Part shown: positions 24,470 through 32,823 of the stretch, in pieces
Numbering within the stretch: the stretch's first letter is position 1
Layout of the letters: each line of letters starts with the position of its first letter
Origin: Betaproteobacteria bacterium
Lineage (GTDB): Bacteria; Pseudomonadota; Gammaproteobacteria; Burkholderiales; SG8-39
NCBI GenBank assembly: GCA_004297625.1
Contig: SCTY01000057.1
Location: forward strand, 62,001-126,000
Length of the DNA: 64,000 nt
Direction of reading: 5' to 3'
Notes under the pieces: generated by a model
Database searches by the model: none
Told to the model about the DNA's origin: nothing
The model's input: the letters and a program-made list of their open reading frames with translations, nothing else
Position numbers and translations under genes: made by a program

Positions 24470-25441
24470 ATGGCTGCCGCAATCAAGACCCAGAACCTGG
24501 CACCGGTCAAGCTGATCCGCAACGTGCCGAAGGAAGAGTACTACCTGCCCGGGCACCGGACCTGCGCCGGCTGCGGCCCTGCGCTGCAGTACAAGCTGGT
24601 CGCGAAGGCGGCCGGGCCCAACACGATCTTCCTCGGGCCCACGGGCTGCATGTATGTCGCCAACGCGAGCTATCTCTGCACGCCGTACGCCGTGCCCTGG
24701 ATGCACACCCAGATCACCAACGGCGGCGCGGTCGCCTCGGGCATCGAGGCCGCCTACAAGGTGCTCCTGCGCAAGGGCAAGCGCGAAGGGGAATTCCCCA
24801 ACATCATCGTGATGGCCGGCGACGGCGGATCCGTGGACATCGGCCTGCAGGCGATGTCGGCGATGATGTACCGCGGACACGACGCGCTGTTCATCTGCTA
24901 CGACAACGAGGCGTACGCCAATACCGGCATCCAGACCTCGCCCACCACGCCCTACGGAGGCAACACCACCTTCACGCCTCCCGGCAGCGCGATTCCCGAG
25001 GGCAAGACGCTCTTCCCGAAGGATCCGCCGCAGCTCGTGATCGGCGCGCATCCGGCGGTGAAGTACGTCGCGACCGCCTCCATCGCCTATCCGGTCGATC
25101 TCATCAACAAGGTGCGCAAGGCGCTGAACGTGGTCGGACCGACGTTCCTGCATATCCACTGCCCGTGCCCCAAAGGATGGGGCTTCGACGAGGCGAAGAC
25201 CGTCGAGGTCGCGCGCCTGGCGATCGAAACCGGCATGTGGAACATGTACGAGTGGGATAACGGCGAGTACCGCTACCAGTTCAAGCCGAAGAAATACAAG
25301 CCGGTGCGCGAGTATCTGAAGCTGCAGAACCGCTTCGCTCACTTGTCGGACGCGCATATCGCCAAGCTGCAGGCGTTCGTCGATGCCAAGGTGAAAGCGA
25401 AGCCGGTGCCGGTCGAGGCCGCCGTCCCGAAGGCGAACTAG
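24470..25441 (+). CDS. 2-oxoacid:ferredoxin oxidoreductase, beta (TPP-binding) subunit
   Basis: The 323-residue beta chain binds thiamine diphosphate and the proximal [4Fe-4S] cluster. Visible are the cluster cysteines GHRTCAGCGPALQY, a further Cys in GPTGCMYVA, the TPP/Mg motif GDGGSVDIGLQAMSAMMYRGHDALFICYDNEAYANTG, and a late HCPCPKGWGF. The motif is intact, so with its alpha partner this should be an active enzyme. The alanine/valine-rich C-terminal tail is not conserved. It directly follows alpha with a good ribosome site (AAAGGAGA). Confidence 0.93.
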   Translation: MAAAIKTQNLAPVKLIRNVPKEEYYLPGHRTCAGCGPALQYKLVAKAAGPNTIFLGPTGCMYVANASYLCTPYAVPWMHTQITNGGAVASGIEAAYKVLLRKGKREGEFPNIIVMAGDGGSVDIGLQAMSAMMYRGHDALFICYDNEAYANTGIQTSPTTPYGGNTTFTPPGSAIPEGKTLFPKDPPQLVIGAHPAVKYVATASIAYPVDLINKVRKALNVVGPTFLHIHCPCPKGWGFDEAKTVEVARLAIETGMWNMYEWDNGEYRYQFKPKKYKPVREYLKLQNRFAHLSDAHIAKLQAFVDAKVKAKPVPVEAAVPKAN

Positions 25442-25453
25442 CGGCACGCGCCG

Positions 25454-26326
25454 ATGGATAGCCGGTCTCTCGAGATCCGCTTCGAGTCGGTCGGCGGCCT
25501 GGGGGCGCATGCGGCCGCCGAGGCACTGGCGAGCGCCGCGGTATTGAAGCTGGGACTGAACGGCAGCGCCTTTCCCTCGTGCGTTCCCGAGCGCAAAGGC
25601 GCGTGCGTGCGCTCTTGCGTTCGCCTTGCGCCGCCTGGCCAGGCGCTCAGGGGTAGCGGAGAGCTGCAAGCCGCCGACGCCATCGTGGTGTTCCACGTTG
25701 GCCTGCTGCGCGATCCGGCGACGTTCGCCGGGCTGCGCAAGGATGGAACGCTGATCTACGCGGCGCCTGCGAAATCGGTTCCTGACGAGCTCGCCGCATT
25801 ACCGGCCACCGCGCGCGTCATCCGTGTCGATGCGTACGGCATTGCGGCCAAGCAGAAGTGCGAAGCGAGCGGCGTGCTTCTCGGCGCGCTCTGCGCCGCA
25901 TTCCCGCTTCTCAGGGAAACCGGCTTCGCGCGCGACGCCAAGGAATGCGAGGAGCTTTCCGGCCTGGGTGAGCATGAAGGCGATCTTCCGCCAGTGAGTG
26001 AACCGAACGGCGAACCACGCTTGGGAAGCTCGATTTGGAACGATCTTTCGGTCGCGCGCAGCGGCAGCCTCCCCTCCTTCAACCGCGAGCGCTGCATCCA
26101 CTGCGCAATGTGCGAAATCGTCTGTCCGGATCTGTGCCTCGTCTGGGAAGAGGGAGAAAAAGGCGGGCGCTTCCAGCGCGAGCTGACCGGGGTGGATTAC
26201 CGCTACTGCAAGGGCTGCCTGCGTTGCGTGGAGACCTGCCCCGCAAGCGCTATGCTGAAGAAAGCGGAGACGCCCGGGCTCGCCGAGCGGTTCGCGGTGC
26301 CGCTGTTCCCGGATCTCGTCGAATGA
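25454..26326 (+). CDS. Fused gamma-delta subunit of a second 2-oxoacid:acceptor oxidoreductase
   Basis: The 290-residue protein joins a gamma domain (RFESVGGLGAHAAAEALASAAVLKLGLNG ... GVLLGALCAAFPLL, residues 5-155) to a two-cluster ferredoxin domain (CIHCAMCEIVCPDLC and YCKGCLRCVETCP, residues about 215-265). The glycine motif is SVGGLGAH instead of the usual GxGGQG. It is the small partner of the next gene, which it overlaps by 4 bases (ATGA). The gamma part is cysteine-richer than normal (CVPERKGACVRSCVRL), which may mean an extra metal site. No Shine-Dalgarno is obvious 12 bases after the preceding gene. Confidence 0.85.
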   Translation: MDSRSLEIRFESVGGLGAHAAAEALASAAVLKLGLNGSAFPSCVPERKGACVRSCVRLAPPGQALRGSGELQAADAIVVFHVGLLRDPATFAGLRKDGTLIYAAPAKSVPDELAALPATARVIRVDAYGIAAKQKCEASGVLLGALCAAFPLLRETGFARDAKECEELSGLGEHEGDLPPVSEPNGEPRLGSSIWNDLSVARSGSLPSFNRERCIHCAMCEIVCPDLCLVWEEGEKGGRFQRELTGVDYRYCKGCLRCVETCPASAMLKKAETPGLAERFAVPLFPDLVE

Positions 26327-28209
26327 CGGCGCTGCGGCAGAAACTGGCGTTCTGTACCGGCGACGAAGCCGTTGCCCTCGCCGAGCGCGACATCGGCGGC
26401 CAGGCGTTCGAGCTCGACAGCGCGCACGGCGCCGCGGCCGTGTGCTACGGGGCGGCGCTCGGCGGCGCCCGGGTGGTCGGCACGACGAGCTCGGAGGGGC
26501 TGCTCGCCGCGCTCGAGCAGCTTCCCGTGCAGGCAGGCGCGCGCGTGCCGATGGTGCTCAACGCGGCCTGCGAGCACTCCGCCCTCTATCGGGCGCTCAA
26601 TACCGGGTGGATCATCCTTTGCGCGCGCGACGCTCAGGCGGTTTATGACCTCAATTTCGCCGCCATAAAGATCGGCGAGCACCCGGACGTTCGGCTGCCG
26701 GTGCTCGTCGCCTACGACGCCTTCTGCACCCGGCATGAAAAGCGGCGCATCCAGGTCTTCGACGACGCGGAGGCGATCCACCATTTTCTCGGCGAAGCGC
26801 CGGCGTTCCGCACGCCTCTCGATACCCTGCATCCCGGCACCTTTGTCGCTTCCATGAACGACCTGCAGGTCTCGAAGGCGATGGAAGCGGCGCGATGCGT
26901 GATCGCTGCGGTGTTTGCGGAACTGGAGAACATTACCGGTCGCGCCTACCCGGTGCTCGAAGCCTACCGGATGGAAGGCGCGGAGCAGGCAGTGGTGCTG
27001 CTCAACTCCGCGGCGAACAACGCGAAAGATGCCGGCGTGCTTTCGCCCAACGTGCTTCGCCCCTTCCCCGCGGAAGAATTCCGCCGGGCGCTGCGCTCGT
27101 TGAAAGCCGTCACCATCGGCGCTGACCCGCTGGCGCTCGAGGTGCGGGCGGCGCTTCAGCTCGATGCGGCGACGGGACCGAAAGTTTTTAATGAAACTTC
27201 CGAAGCCAAGCCGCCCGCCGCGGACGCGCGTCCGGGATTGCCGCCGCTCGCGGCCGCCGAAGTCTCGCGCGGCATGGCGAAAGTGACGCGCGACGAAGCG
27301 ACGGGCCGCCTGAAAGTCGAGCTCGAGCCGCTGTGGAAGATGACGTCGGTGCCGGGCCGCGTGGCGCCGGGGCACGGCGCATGCCCGGGCTGCGGTGCGC
27401 TTGCGACGTTGCACCAGATCTACAAGGTGCTGGAGGGCGACGTCGTCGTGCTCTTCCAGGATGGCTGCATGAGCGAAGTCACGACCGCTCATGGCGCGAG
27501 CGCGCACCGCGTCAGCACGATTCACAGCGCGGGCCCGAGCGGCGCCGCGACGCTCTCCGGCCTCGCCGAGGCTTCGCGCTCGAAGGACATCACGTTCCTG
27601 CTGATCACCGGCGACGGCGCCATGGACGCGGGCCTCGGCGAAGCGATTGCCGCGGCGAACCGCAACCACCGCATGATGATCCTGGAATACGACAACCAGG
27701 GGCGCATGAGCGCGGGCGCCCAGAGCTCGTACTCCACTCCGCTCGGCCATTCGGGCAAGACCTTCCACCACCGGGACACCGCGCAGATCTTCGCGGCGTG
27801 CCACCTGCCCTACGTCTTCACCGCGACCGAAGGCTATCCCGAGGACCTGATGCGCAAGGTGGCGAAAGCGCAGTGGTATGCGAAGAACGAGGGACTGGTC
27901 TACGGCAAGATCCTCTCGTTCTGCCCGCTCAACTGGGGCACGGCGGACGATGCGGCCCAGCCCGTGCTGCAGGCGGCGATCGACAGCTGCTTTTTCCCGC
28001 TCTACGAGATCGAGCGCGGGCATACGACGATCACGTACGACCCGGACGCGACGGATCGCCGCAAACCGGTCTCGGACTGGCTGAAGCTGATGGGCAAGAC
28101 GCAGCACCTCCTCGAAGCCGCCAACTCCGAAATTCTTCAGGCAATTCAGTCGGAAACCGATCGTCGCTGGGCAAGGCTGAAGGCGATGCACGAGCACCCG
28201 GAGCTTTAG
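26323..28209 (+). CDS. Fused alpha-beta subunit of a second 2-oxoacid:acceptor oxidoreductase, alpha part degenerate
   Basis: Starting at the ATG at 26323, the 628-residue chain fuses an alpha-like region (residues 1-330) to a complete beta subunit. The beta part is intact: CPGCG at 354, GDGAMDAGLGEA at 430 and EYDNQGRMSAG for TPP and Mg. The alpha part aligns in its later half (GARVVGTTSSEGLLAALEQ, RLPVLVAYDAF) but lacks YPITP, and the segment expected to hold the TPP-activating Glu reads LDSAHGAAA, with Ala in its place. The Arg-containing loop reads ACEHSALYRALNTGW. It may therefore do different chemistry or only shuttle electrons. The long frame upstream of 26323 is a shadow of the previous gene. 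Confidence 0.82.
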   Translation: MTALRQKLAFCTGDEAVALAERDIGGQAFELDSAHGAAAVCYGAALGGARVVGTTSSEGLLAALEQLPVQAGARVPMVLNAACEHSALYRALNTGWIILCARDAQAVYDLNFAAIKIGEHPDVRLPVLVAYDAFCTRHEKRRIQVFDDAEAIHHFLGEAPAFRTPLDTLHPGTFVASMNDLQVSKAMEAARCVIAAVFAELENITGRAYPVLEAYRMEGAEQAVVLLNSAANNAKDAGVLSPNVLRPFPAEEFRRALRSLKAVTIGADPLALEVRAALQLDAATGPKVFNETSEAKPPAADARPGLPPLAAAEVSRGMAKVTRDEATGRLKVELEPLWKMTSVPGRVAPGHGACPGCGALATLHQIYKVLEGDVVVLFQDGCMSEVTTAHGASAHRVSTIHSAGPSGAATLSGLAEASRSKDITFLLITGDGAMDAGLGEAIAAANRNHRMMILEYDNQGRMSAGAQSSYSTPLGHSGKTFHHRDTAQIFAACHLPYVFTATEGYPEDLMRKVAKAQWYAKNEGLVYGKILSFCPLNWGTADDAAQPVLQAAIDSCFFPLYEIERGHTTITYDPDATDRRKPVSDWLKLMGKTQHLLEAANSEILQAIQSETDRRWARLKAMHEHPEL

Positions 28210-28221
28210 CAGGAGACCCGA

Positions 28222-29070
28222 ATGGCCCGAATCCTCGAGACGCGCCGGCTCACCCCGGTCACGAAATACTTCCGCCTCGATGCACCGCTTATCGCCGCCT
28301 CGGCGAAGCCCGGGCAGTTCGTCATGCTGCGTGTGCGAGAAGGCGGCGAGCGCATCCCGATCACCATCGCCGACTACGACCGTGCTGCGGGCACGCTAAC
28401 TATCGTGGTCCAAGAAGTGGGCGCGACCACCCAGCGCGTGTGCGCGCTCGAAGCCGGCGACGAGATTCTCGACGTGGTCGGTCCGCTCGGCAGCCCGATC
28501 GAGATCCCGCCCGGCGGGCACGTCTGCGGCGTAGGCGGCGGCTTCGGCTCGGCGGCGCTTCTCTGCCTGATGCACCAGTTCACCGAGCGCGGCGACCGCA
28601 CCACGGCGATCCTCGGCGCGCGCAGCAAGGACCTGCTGATCCTCGTCGACGAGCTGCGGCCGCATTGCAACAACGTCGAAGTCTGCACCGACGACGGCTC
28701 GGCCGGGTTCAAGGGCTTCGTCACGCAGCGCCTGGCGCAGCTCGTTGCCGGCGAGGGGCCCGGGCGGCCCGACCACGTGGTCGCGATAGGGCCGATGGCG
28801 ATGATGCGCGCCGTTGCCGAGACGACGCGCGAGGCCAAGGTGAAGACGCTCGTCTCCATGGATCCGCTCATGGTCGACGGCACCGGCATGTGCGGAGGCT
28901 GCCGCGTCACCGTCGGCGGCAAGGCGCAGTTCGCCTGCGTCGATGGCCCGTGCTTCGATGCGCACCAGGTGGACTTCGACGTGGCGATGCGGCGGAACAA
29001 GCAGTACGTGAAGGAAGAAAAACAGGCGCTCGAGCGGCTGGCCTGCAGGGCGGCCCGGGAGGCGCACTGA
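28222..29070 (+). CDS. NfnA/SudB-like FAD- and NAD-binding iron-sulfur subunit
   Basis: The 282-residue protein has the ferredoxin-reductase fold: FAD barrel with KPGQFVMLRV and the FAD motif RIPITIAD, an NAD domain with HVCGVGGGFGSAALLCLM, and a C-terminal [2Fe-2S] site GMCGGCRVTVGGKAQFACVDGPC. This is the layout of NfnA, SudB and PyrK. In Nfn the [2Fe-2S] and FAD of this subunit take up NADH electrons and pair with NfnB, encoded next (stop and start overlap, TGATG). Nfn and sulfide dehydrogenase cannot be separated by eye; the ferredoxin-linked context favours Nfn. Confidence 0.9.
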   Translation: MARILETRRLTPVTKYFRLDAPLIAASAKPGQFVMLRVREGGERIPITIADYDRAAGTLTIVVQEVGATTQRVCALEAGDEILDVVGPLGSPIEIPPGGHVCGVGGGFGSAALLCLMHQFTERGDRTTAILGARSKDLLILVDELRPHCNNVEVCTDDGSAGFKGFVTQRLAQLVAGEGPGRPDHVVAIGPMAMMRAVAETTREAKVKTLVSMDPLMVDGTGMCGGCRVTVGGKAQFACVDGPCFDAHQVDFDVAMRRNKQYVKEEKQALERLACRAAREAH

Positions 29071-30467
29071 TGCCGCTCAAGCGCGCGGAAAAAACCCCGA
29101 TGCCGGTGCGCGATCCCCGCGAGCGCGCGCTCGACTTCGGGGAAGTGAACCGCGGATACAGCGCGGCCCATGCCGTCTTCGAAGCCGAGCGCTGCCTGCG
29201 CTGCCAGGAGCCGATATGCGTCGACGGCTGCCCGGTGCAAATTCCGATTCCCGACTTCATCCATGCGGTGGCGACCGGCGACCTTCCCGCCGCGGCGAAG
29301 ATCCTGCGCTCGGCGAATCCCCTGCCCGCGATCTGCGGCCGGGTCTGCCCGCAGGAGTCGCAGTGCGAAGCCGAATGCAGCATGACCCAGCATTTCGACC
29401 CGGTAGGGATCGGCCACCTGGAGCGATACGTCGCCGATTGGGAGCGCACGCAGCCTCCTGCCTTGCAGTCAACCCCCAGTCGGAAAGAGAAGATCGCGGT
29501 CATCGGTGCCGGGCCTTCCGGCCTGGTATGCGCAGGCGAGCTGGCGCGCCTCGGGTACCCGGTCACGATTTACGAAGCCTTGCATGCGCCCGGCGGCGTG
29601 CTGCGCTACGGCATCCCGGAATTCCGGCTGCCCAAGACGGTGCTCAACTGGGAGATCGGCGTCCTGAAGGCCATGGGCGTGACGGTCGTGTGCAATGTCG
29701 TCATCGGCAAGACGCTCACGCTCGATGCTCTCTTCGAGAAGCACGGCTACTCGGCGGTCTTCATCGGCACCGGCGCGGGATTGCCGCAGTTCCTCGGCAT
29801 TCCTGGCGAAAGCCTGAACGGCGTGATGTCCGCGAACGAGTTCCTTACGCGCATCAACCTCATGCGCGGCTACGAGTTTCCCGAAGCGGACACGCCGGTG
29901 CGCGTGGGCAAACGCGTGGCGGTGATCGGCGCCGGCAACACGGCGATGGATGCAGTGCGCACGTCGCTGCGCATGGGAGCCGAGGAGGCCCTGGTCGTTT
30001 ACCGCCGCAGCGAGAAGGAAATGAGCGCCCGGGTCGAGGAGTATCACCACGCCCTCGAGGAAGGCGTGAAGTTCCACTGGCTCACCAATCCGCTCGAAAT
30101 CCTGGGCAACGCCGAGGGCTGGGCCACGAGCCTGAAGTGTCAGCAGATGAAGCTCGGCCCGAAGGACGCCTCCGGCCGCGCGCGCCCGATCCCGATCGAA
30201 GGCAGCGAGTTCGAGATCGCAGTGGACAACGTGGTGCTCGCGATCGGCACGACCCCGAATCCGCTGCTCACGCGCACGACCTCGGGCCTGCTCACCAACC
30301 CGAAAGGCTGCCTCGTTGCCGACGAGCACACGGGGCTTACTTCGAAATCGCTCGTGTTCGCCGGCGGCGACGCGGTGACCGGGGCCGCTACCGTGATACT
30401 CGCCGCCGGCGCCGGCAAGCGCGCCGCGCGGGCCATGCACGAGGCGCTCGCGGCGCGCGTGCACTGA
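29070..30467 (+). CDS. NfnB/GltD-like NADPH and [4Fe-4S] flavoprotein subunit
   Basis: The ATG at 29070 overlaps the previous stop, giving 465 residues. The N-terminal Fe-S domain (CLRCQEPICVDGCP ... CGRVCPQESQCEAEC) holds two [4Fe-4S] clusters as in NfnB and GltD. FAD binding is seen at IAVIGAGPSGLVCAGELARLGYPVTIYEA and NADPH binding at RVAVIGAGNTAMDAVRTSLRMGAEE. AGGDAVTGAATVILAAGAGKRAARAM closes the FAD domain. Without a glutamate synthase large chain nearby, and with an NfnA-like gene directly before it, an NADH-dependent reduced ferredoxin:NADP oxidoreductase is the best call. It would couple electrons from the two upstream oxidoreductases to NADPH. Confidence 0.9.
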   Translation: MPLKRAEKTPMPVRDPRERALDFGEVNRGYSAAHAVFEAERCLRCQEPICVDGCPVQIPIPDFIHAVATGDLPAAAKILRSANPLPAICGRVCPQESQCEAECSMTQHFDPVGIGHLERYVADWERTQPPALQSTPSRKEKIAVIGAGPSGLVCAGELARLGYPVTIYEALHAPGGVLRYGIPEFRLPKTVLNWEIGVLKAMGVTVVCNVVIGKTLTLDALFEKHGYSAVFIGTGAGLPQFLGIPGESLNGVMSANEFLTRINLMRGYEFPEADTPVRVGKRVAVIGAGNTAMDAVRTSLRMGAEEALVVYRRSEKEMSARVEEYHHALEEGVKFHWLTNPLEILGNAEGWATSLKCQQMKLGPKDASGRARPIPIEGSEFEIAVDNVVLAIGTTPNPLLTRTTSGLLTNPKGCLVADEHTGLTSKSLVFAGGDAVTGAATVILAAGAGKRAARAMHEALAARVH

Positions 30468-30474
30468 GACGCCG

Positions 30475-32589
30475 ATGGACGCGCCGGTCACCCACAAATT
30501 CCGGGTGGCCGAGGCGTTCCTCGACGACGCCGGCCGCGGCCTGGTTCGCCTCGACGCCGAGGACCTGAAGCGGCTCGATGCAGTGCCGGGAGATGTCCTG
30601 CTGATCACCGGCCGCCGGGCCACGGTGGCGCGCGCCGCGCAAGCGCCCTCCAGCCACTGCGGGCAGCTTCTCGCCTTGATGGACGGCACTACGCGCGGCA
30701 ACGCGCAGGCTGGAGTAGACGAGTGGGTCACCGTTAGAAAAGTCCCGTACAAAGCGGCGGAATCGCTGCTCCTCTCCAACGTGCACGCGGGATATGCCGC
30801 GCCCGGCGAAGAGGAAATCCCGCACTTGCGTCAGCTGCTTTCCGGCCTTCCCGTCGTGCCGGGCGATCACCTGCAGGTCAGCTTTCTCGGCGCGCGCCCG
30901 CGCTCGTTCACCGTCGAAGGCGCGGCGCCGCGCGGTGCGGTGCTGCTCTCGGCGAACACCTCCATCGCCTTCAAGGTTCCCGAGGTTTCCGCCGAAAAAG
31001 CCTATCGCGTCTCCTATGAGGACATCGGCGGCCTCGAGCGCGAAGTGGCGCTCGTGCGCGAGATGGTCGAGCTGCCGCTCAAATTCCCGCAGCTCTTCGG
31101 CGCGCTGGGAATCGATCCGCCCAAGGGCGTGCTGCTCACCGGGCCGCCGGGCACCGGCAAGACGCTCATCGCCCGCGCCGTGTCGAGCGAAGTGCGCGCG
31201 CATTTCGTCCACGTGAACGGCCCGGAGGTCATCCACAAGTACTACGGCGAGAGCGAAGCGAAGCTGCGCCAGATCTTCGAGGAAGCGCAGAGTAACGCGC
31301 CGAGCATCATTTTCCTGGACGAGTTCGACGCCCTCGCGCCGAAGCGCGCGCAAGTCGCCGGCGATGTGGAAAAGCGCGTAGTGGCGCAGCTTCTCGCGCT
31401 CATGGACGGCCTGGTGGAGCGCGGCGAAGTCGTGGTCATCGGCGCGACGAACATGCCGGAGCTCGTCGACCCGGCGCTGCGGCGCCCGGGACGCTTCGAT
31501 CGCGAGATCGCCATCGGCGTTCCCGACCGCGGCGCGCGGCGCCAGATCCTCGGCATCCATTCGCGCCGCATGCCGCTCGCGCCGGACGTCGACCTCGGCG
31601 AGATCGCCGAGATCACGCACGGCTACGTGGGCGCCGACCTCGAGGTGCTGTGCAAAGAGGCCGGCATGGTCGCGCTGCGCCGCCTCGTCCCGCGGGTGCG
31701 CTTCGAAATCGACCTCAAGCCTCAGCTCGATGCGCTCGCGTTCCAGATCACGCGCGAGGATTTCCTCGCCGCCTACAAGGTGGTGGAACCGACCTCCACG
31801 CGCGAATTCCTCGCCGAACGGCCGCGCGTCGCCTTCAAGGACGTCGGCGGCCTCGCCGAAACCAAGCGCACGCTGAGCTCAATCGTGCAGCTCATCCGCG
31901 GAGGCGGCACCCTCCTCGGAAACGCGCGCTTCAATCCGCCGAAAGGCGTGCTTCTCACCGGCCCCTCGGGCACCGGCAAGACCCTGCTCGCGCGCGCCCT
32001 TGCCGGCGAGCTCGGCCTTACGCTCATCACAGTCGACCAGCCGAGCCTGCTTTCGAAATGGGTGGGCGAATCCGAAAAAGGACTGCGCGAGGTCTTCAAG
32101 CGCGCCAAGCAGGCGTCTCCCTGCATCCTGTTCTTCGATGAAATCGAGTCGCTGGTCCCTGCCCGCTCGGCGCAAGAGGCGGGAAGCCTGTTCCCGCGCC
32201 TCGTGAGCCAGCTCTTCCGCGAGCTCGACGAGCTGCACGGCTCGCTCGGCGTCATGGTCCTCGGCGCCACCAATCGCCCCGACCTCATGGAGCCCGCGCT
32301 CCTGCGCACGGGCCGGTTTGACTACGTCCTCGAGCTCCCCCTCCCCGACCGCGACGAGCGCCTTGCGATCCTAAAAATCCACACCGAAGGCCTTCCGCTC
32401 GACCCCGACGTCGACCTCGCCGCGCTCGCCGACTCCACCGACGGCTGGACCGGCGCCGGCCTCGAGTTGGCATGCAAGAAAGCGGCGATCCTCGCCCTCG
32501 AGGAATCCCGCGCAGCTTCGTCCGACAAGCTGCGCGTCGCCGCCCGCCATCTGCACGAAGCCCAAGCGCAAGTGCGCGCGATGGCCTAA
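30475..32589 (+). CDS. CDC48/VAT-like AAA+ ATPase with two ATPase domains
   Basis: The 704-residue protein has an N-terminal substrate domain of about 175 residues (double-psi barrel type, FRVAEAFLDDAGRGLVRLDAEDLKRL) followed by two AAA modules. D1 has GPPGTGKT at 223-230, FLDEFDALAPKR and the arginine finger region LRRPGRFDREI. D2 has GPSGTGKT at 496-503, FFDEIESLVP and LLRTGRFDYVL. This is the organisation of archaeal VAT and eukaryotic p97, which unfold or pull apart protein complexes. It is the last gene of the redox operon, 7 bases after NfnB. A role in assembling or remodelling the oxidoreductases is inference. The end of the gene overlaps the left boundary repeat of the next region. 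Confidence 0.92.
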   Translation: MDAPVTHKFRVAEAFLDDAGRGLVRLDAEDLKRLDAVPGDVLLITGRRATVARAAQAPSSHCGQLLALMDGTTRGNAQAGVDEWVTVRKVPYKAAESLLLSNVHAGYAAPGEEEIPHLRQLLSGLPVVPGDHLQVSFLGARPRSFTVEGAAPRGAVLLSANTSIAFKVPEVSAEKAYRVSYEDIGGLEREVALVREMVELPLKFPQLFGALGIDPPKGVLLTGPPGTGKTLIARAVSSEVRAHFVHVNGPEVIHKYYGESEAKLRQIFEEAQSNAPSIIFLDEFDALAPKRAQVAGDVEKRVVAQLLALMDGLVERGEVVVIGATNMPELVDPALRRPGRFDREIAIGVPDRGARRQILGIHSRRMPLAPDVDLGEIAEITHGYVGADLEVLCKEAGMVALRRLVPRVRFEIDLKPQLDALAFQITREDFLAAYKVVEPTSTREFLAERPRVAFKDVGGLAETKRTLSSIVQLIRGGGTLLGNARFNPPKGVLLTGPSGTGKTLLARALAGELGLTLITVDQPSLLSKWVGESEKGLREVFKRAKQASPCILFFDEIESLVPARSAQEAGSLFPRLVSQLFRELDELHGSLGVMVLGATNRPDLMEPALLRTGRFDYVLELPLPDRDERLAILKIHTEGLPLDPDVDLAALADSTDGWTGAGLELACKKAAILALEESRAASSDKLRVAARHLHEAQAQVRAMA

Positions 32590-32662
32590 GCGGCGGCGTG
32601 ATAGCAACGTTTCGCCGGGTGCTAGTTACTTACAAATCGGAAGCCGCGTTAGCATCCGTGTG
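32587..32662. repeat. Left copy of a diverged direct repeat bracketing a 14-kb low-GC region
   Basis: This stretch aligns with 46497-46570 in the same orientation. The best core is CTAGTTAC-TTAC-AAATCGGAAGC (32622-32644), identical to the right copy apart from a 4-base TTAC insertion. Flanking similarity runs from TAAGC at 32587 to about CCGTGTG. It begins inside the stop codon of the AAA+ gene. Confidence 0.65.
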
Positions 32663-32823
32663 AGTTACTTGAACGACTGCTCTCGACCCAAAGCCGCCAT
32701 TGCAGAATGGCCTAGTTCCTTATCCTATTCGCCGCGTGTATAAACGAGCGCCTTTGGGGCCGCCAGTCCAGCCCTATTCCGCGAGGTGCCTCGCATTGAT
32801 CTGCAGGGCCGAAGTTCGTACCA
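32590..32823. other. Non-coding stretch between AAA+ ATPase and YhaN-like gene
   Basis: I see no gene in these 234 bases. They hold most of the left boundary repeat and a small hairpin GCCATT-GCAG-AATGGC (32696-32711) that might end transcripts from either side. Base composition drops here relative to the upstream operon. Confidence 0.5.
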
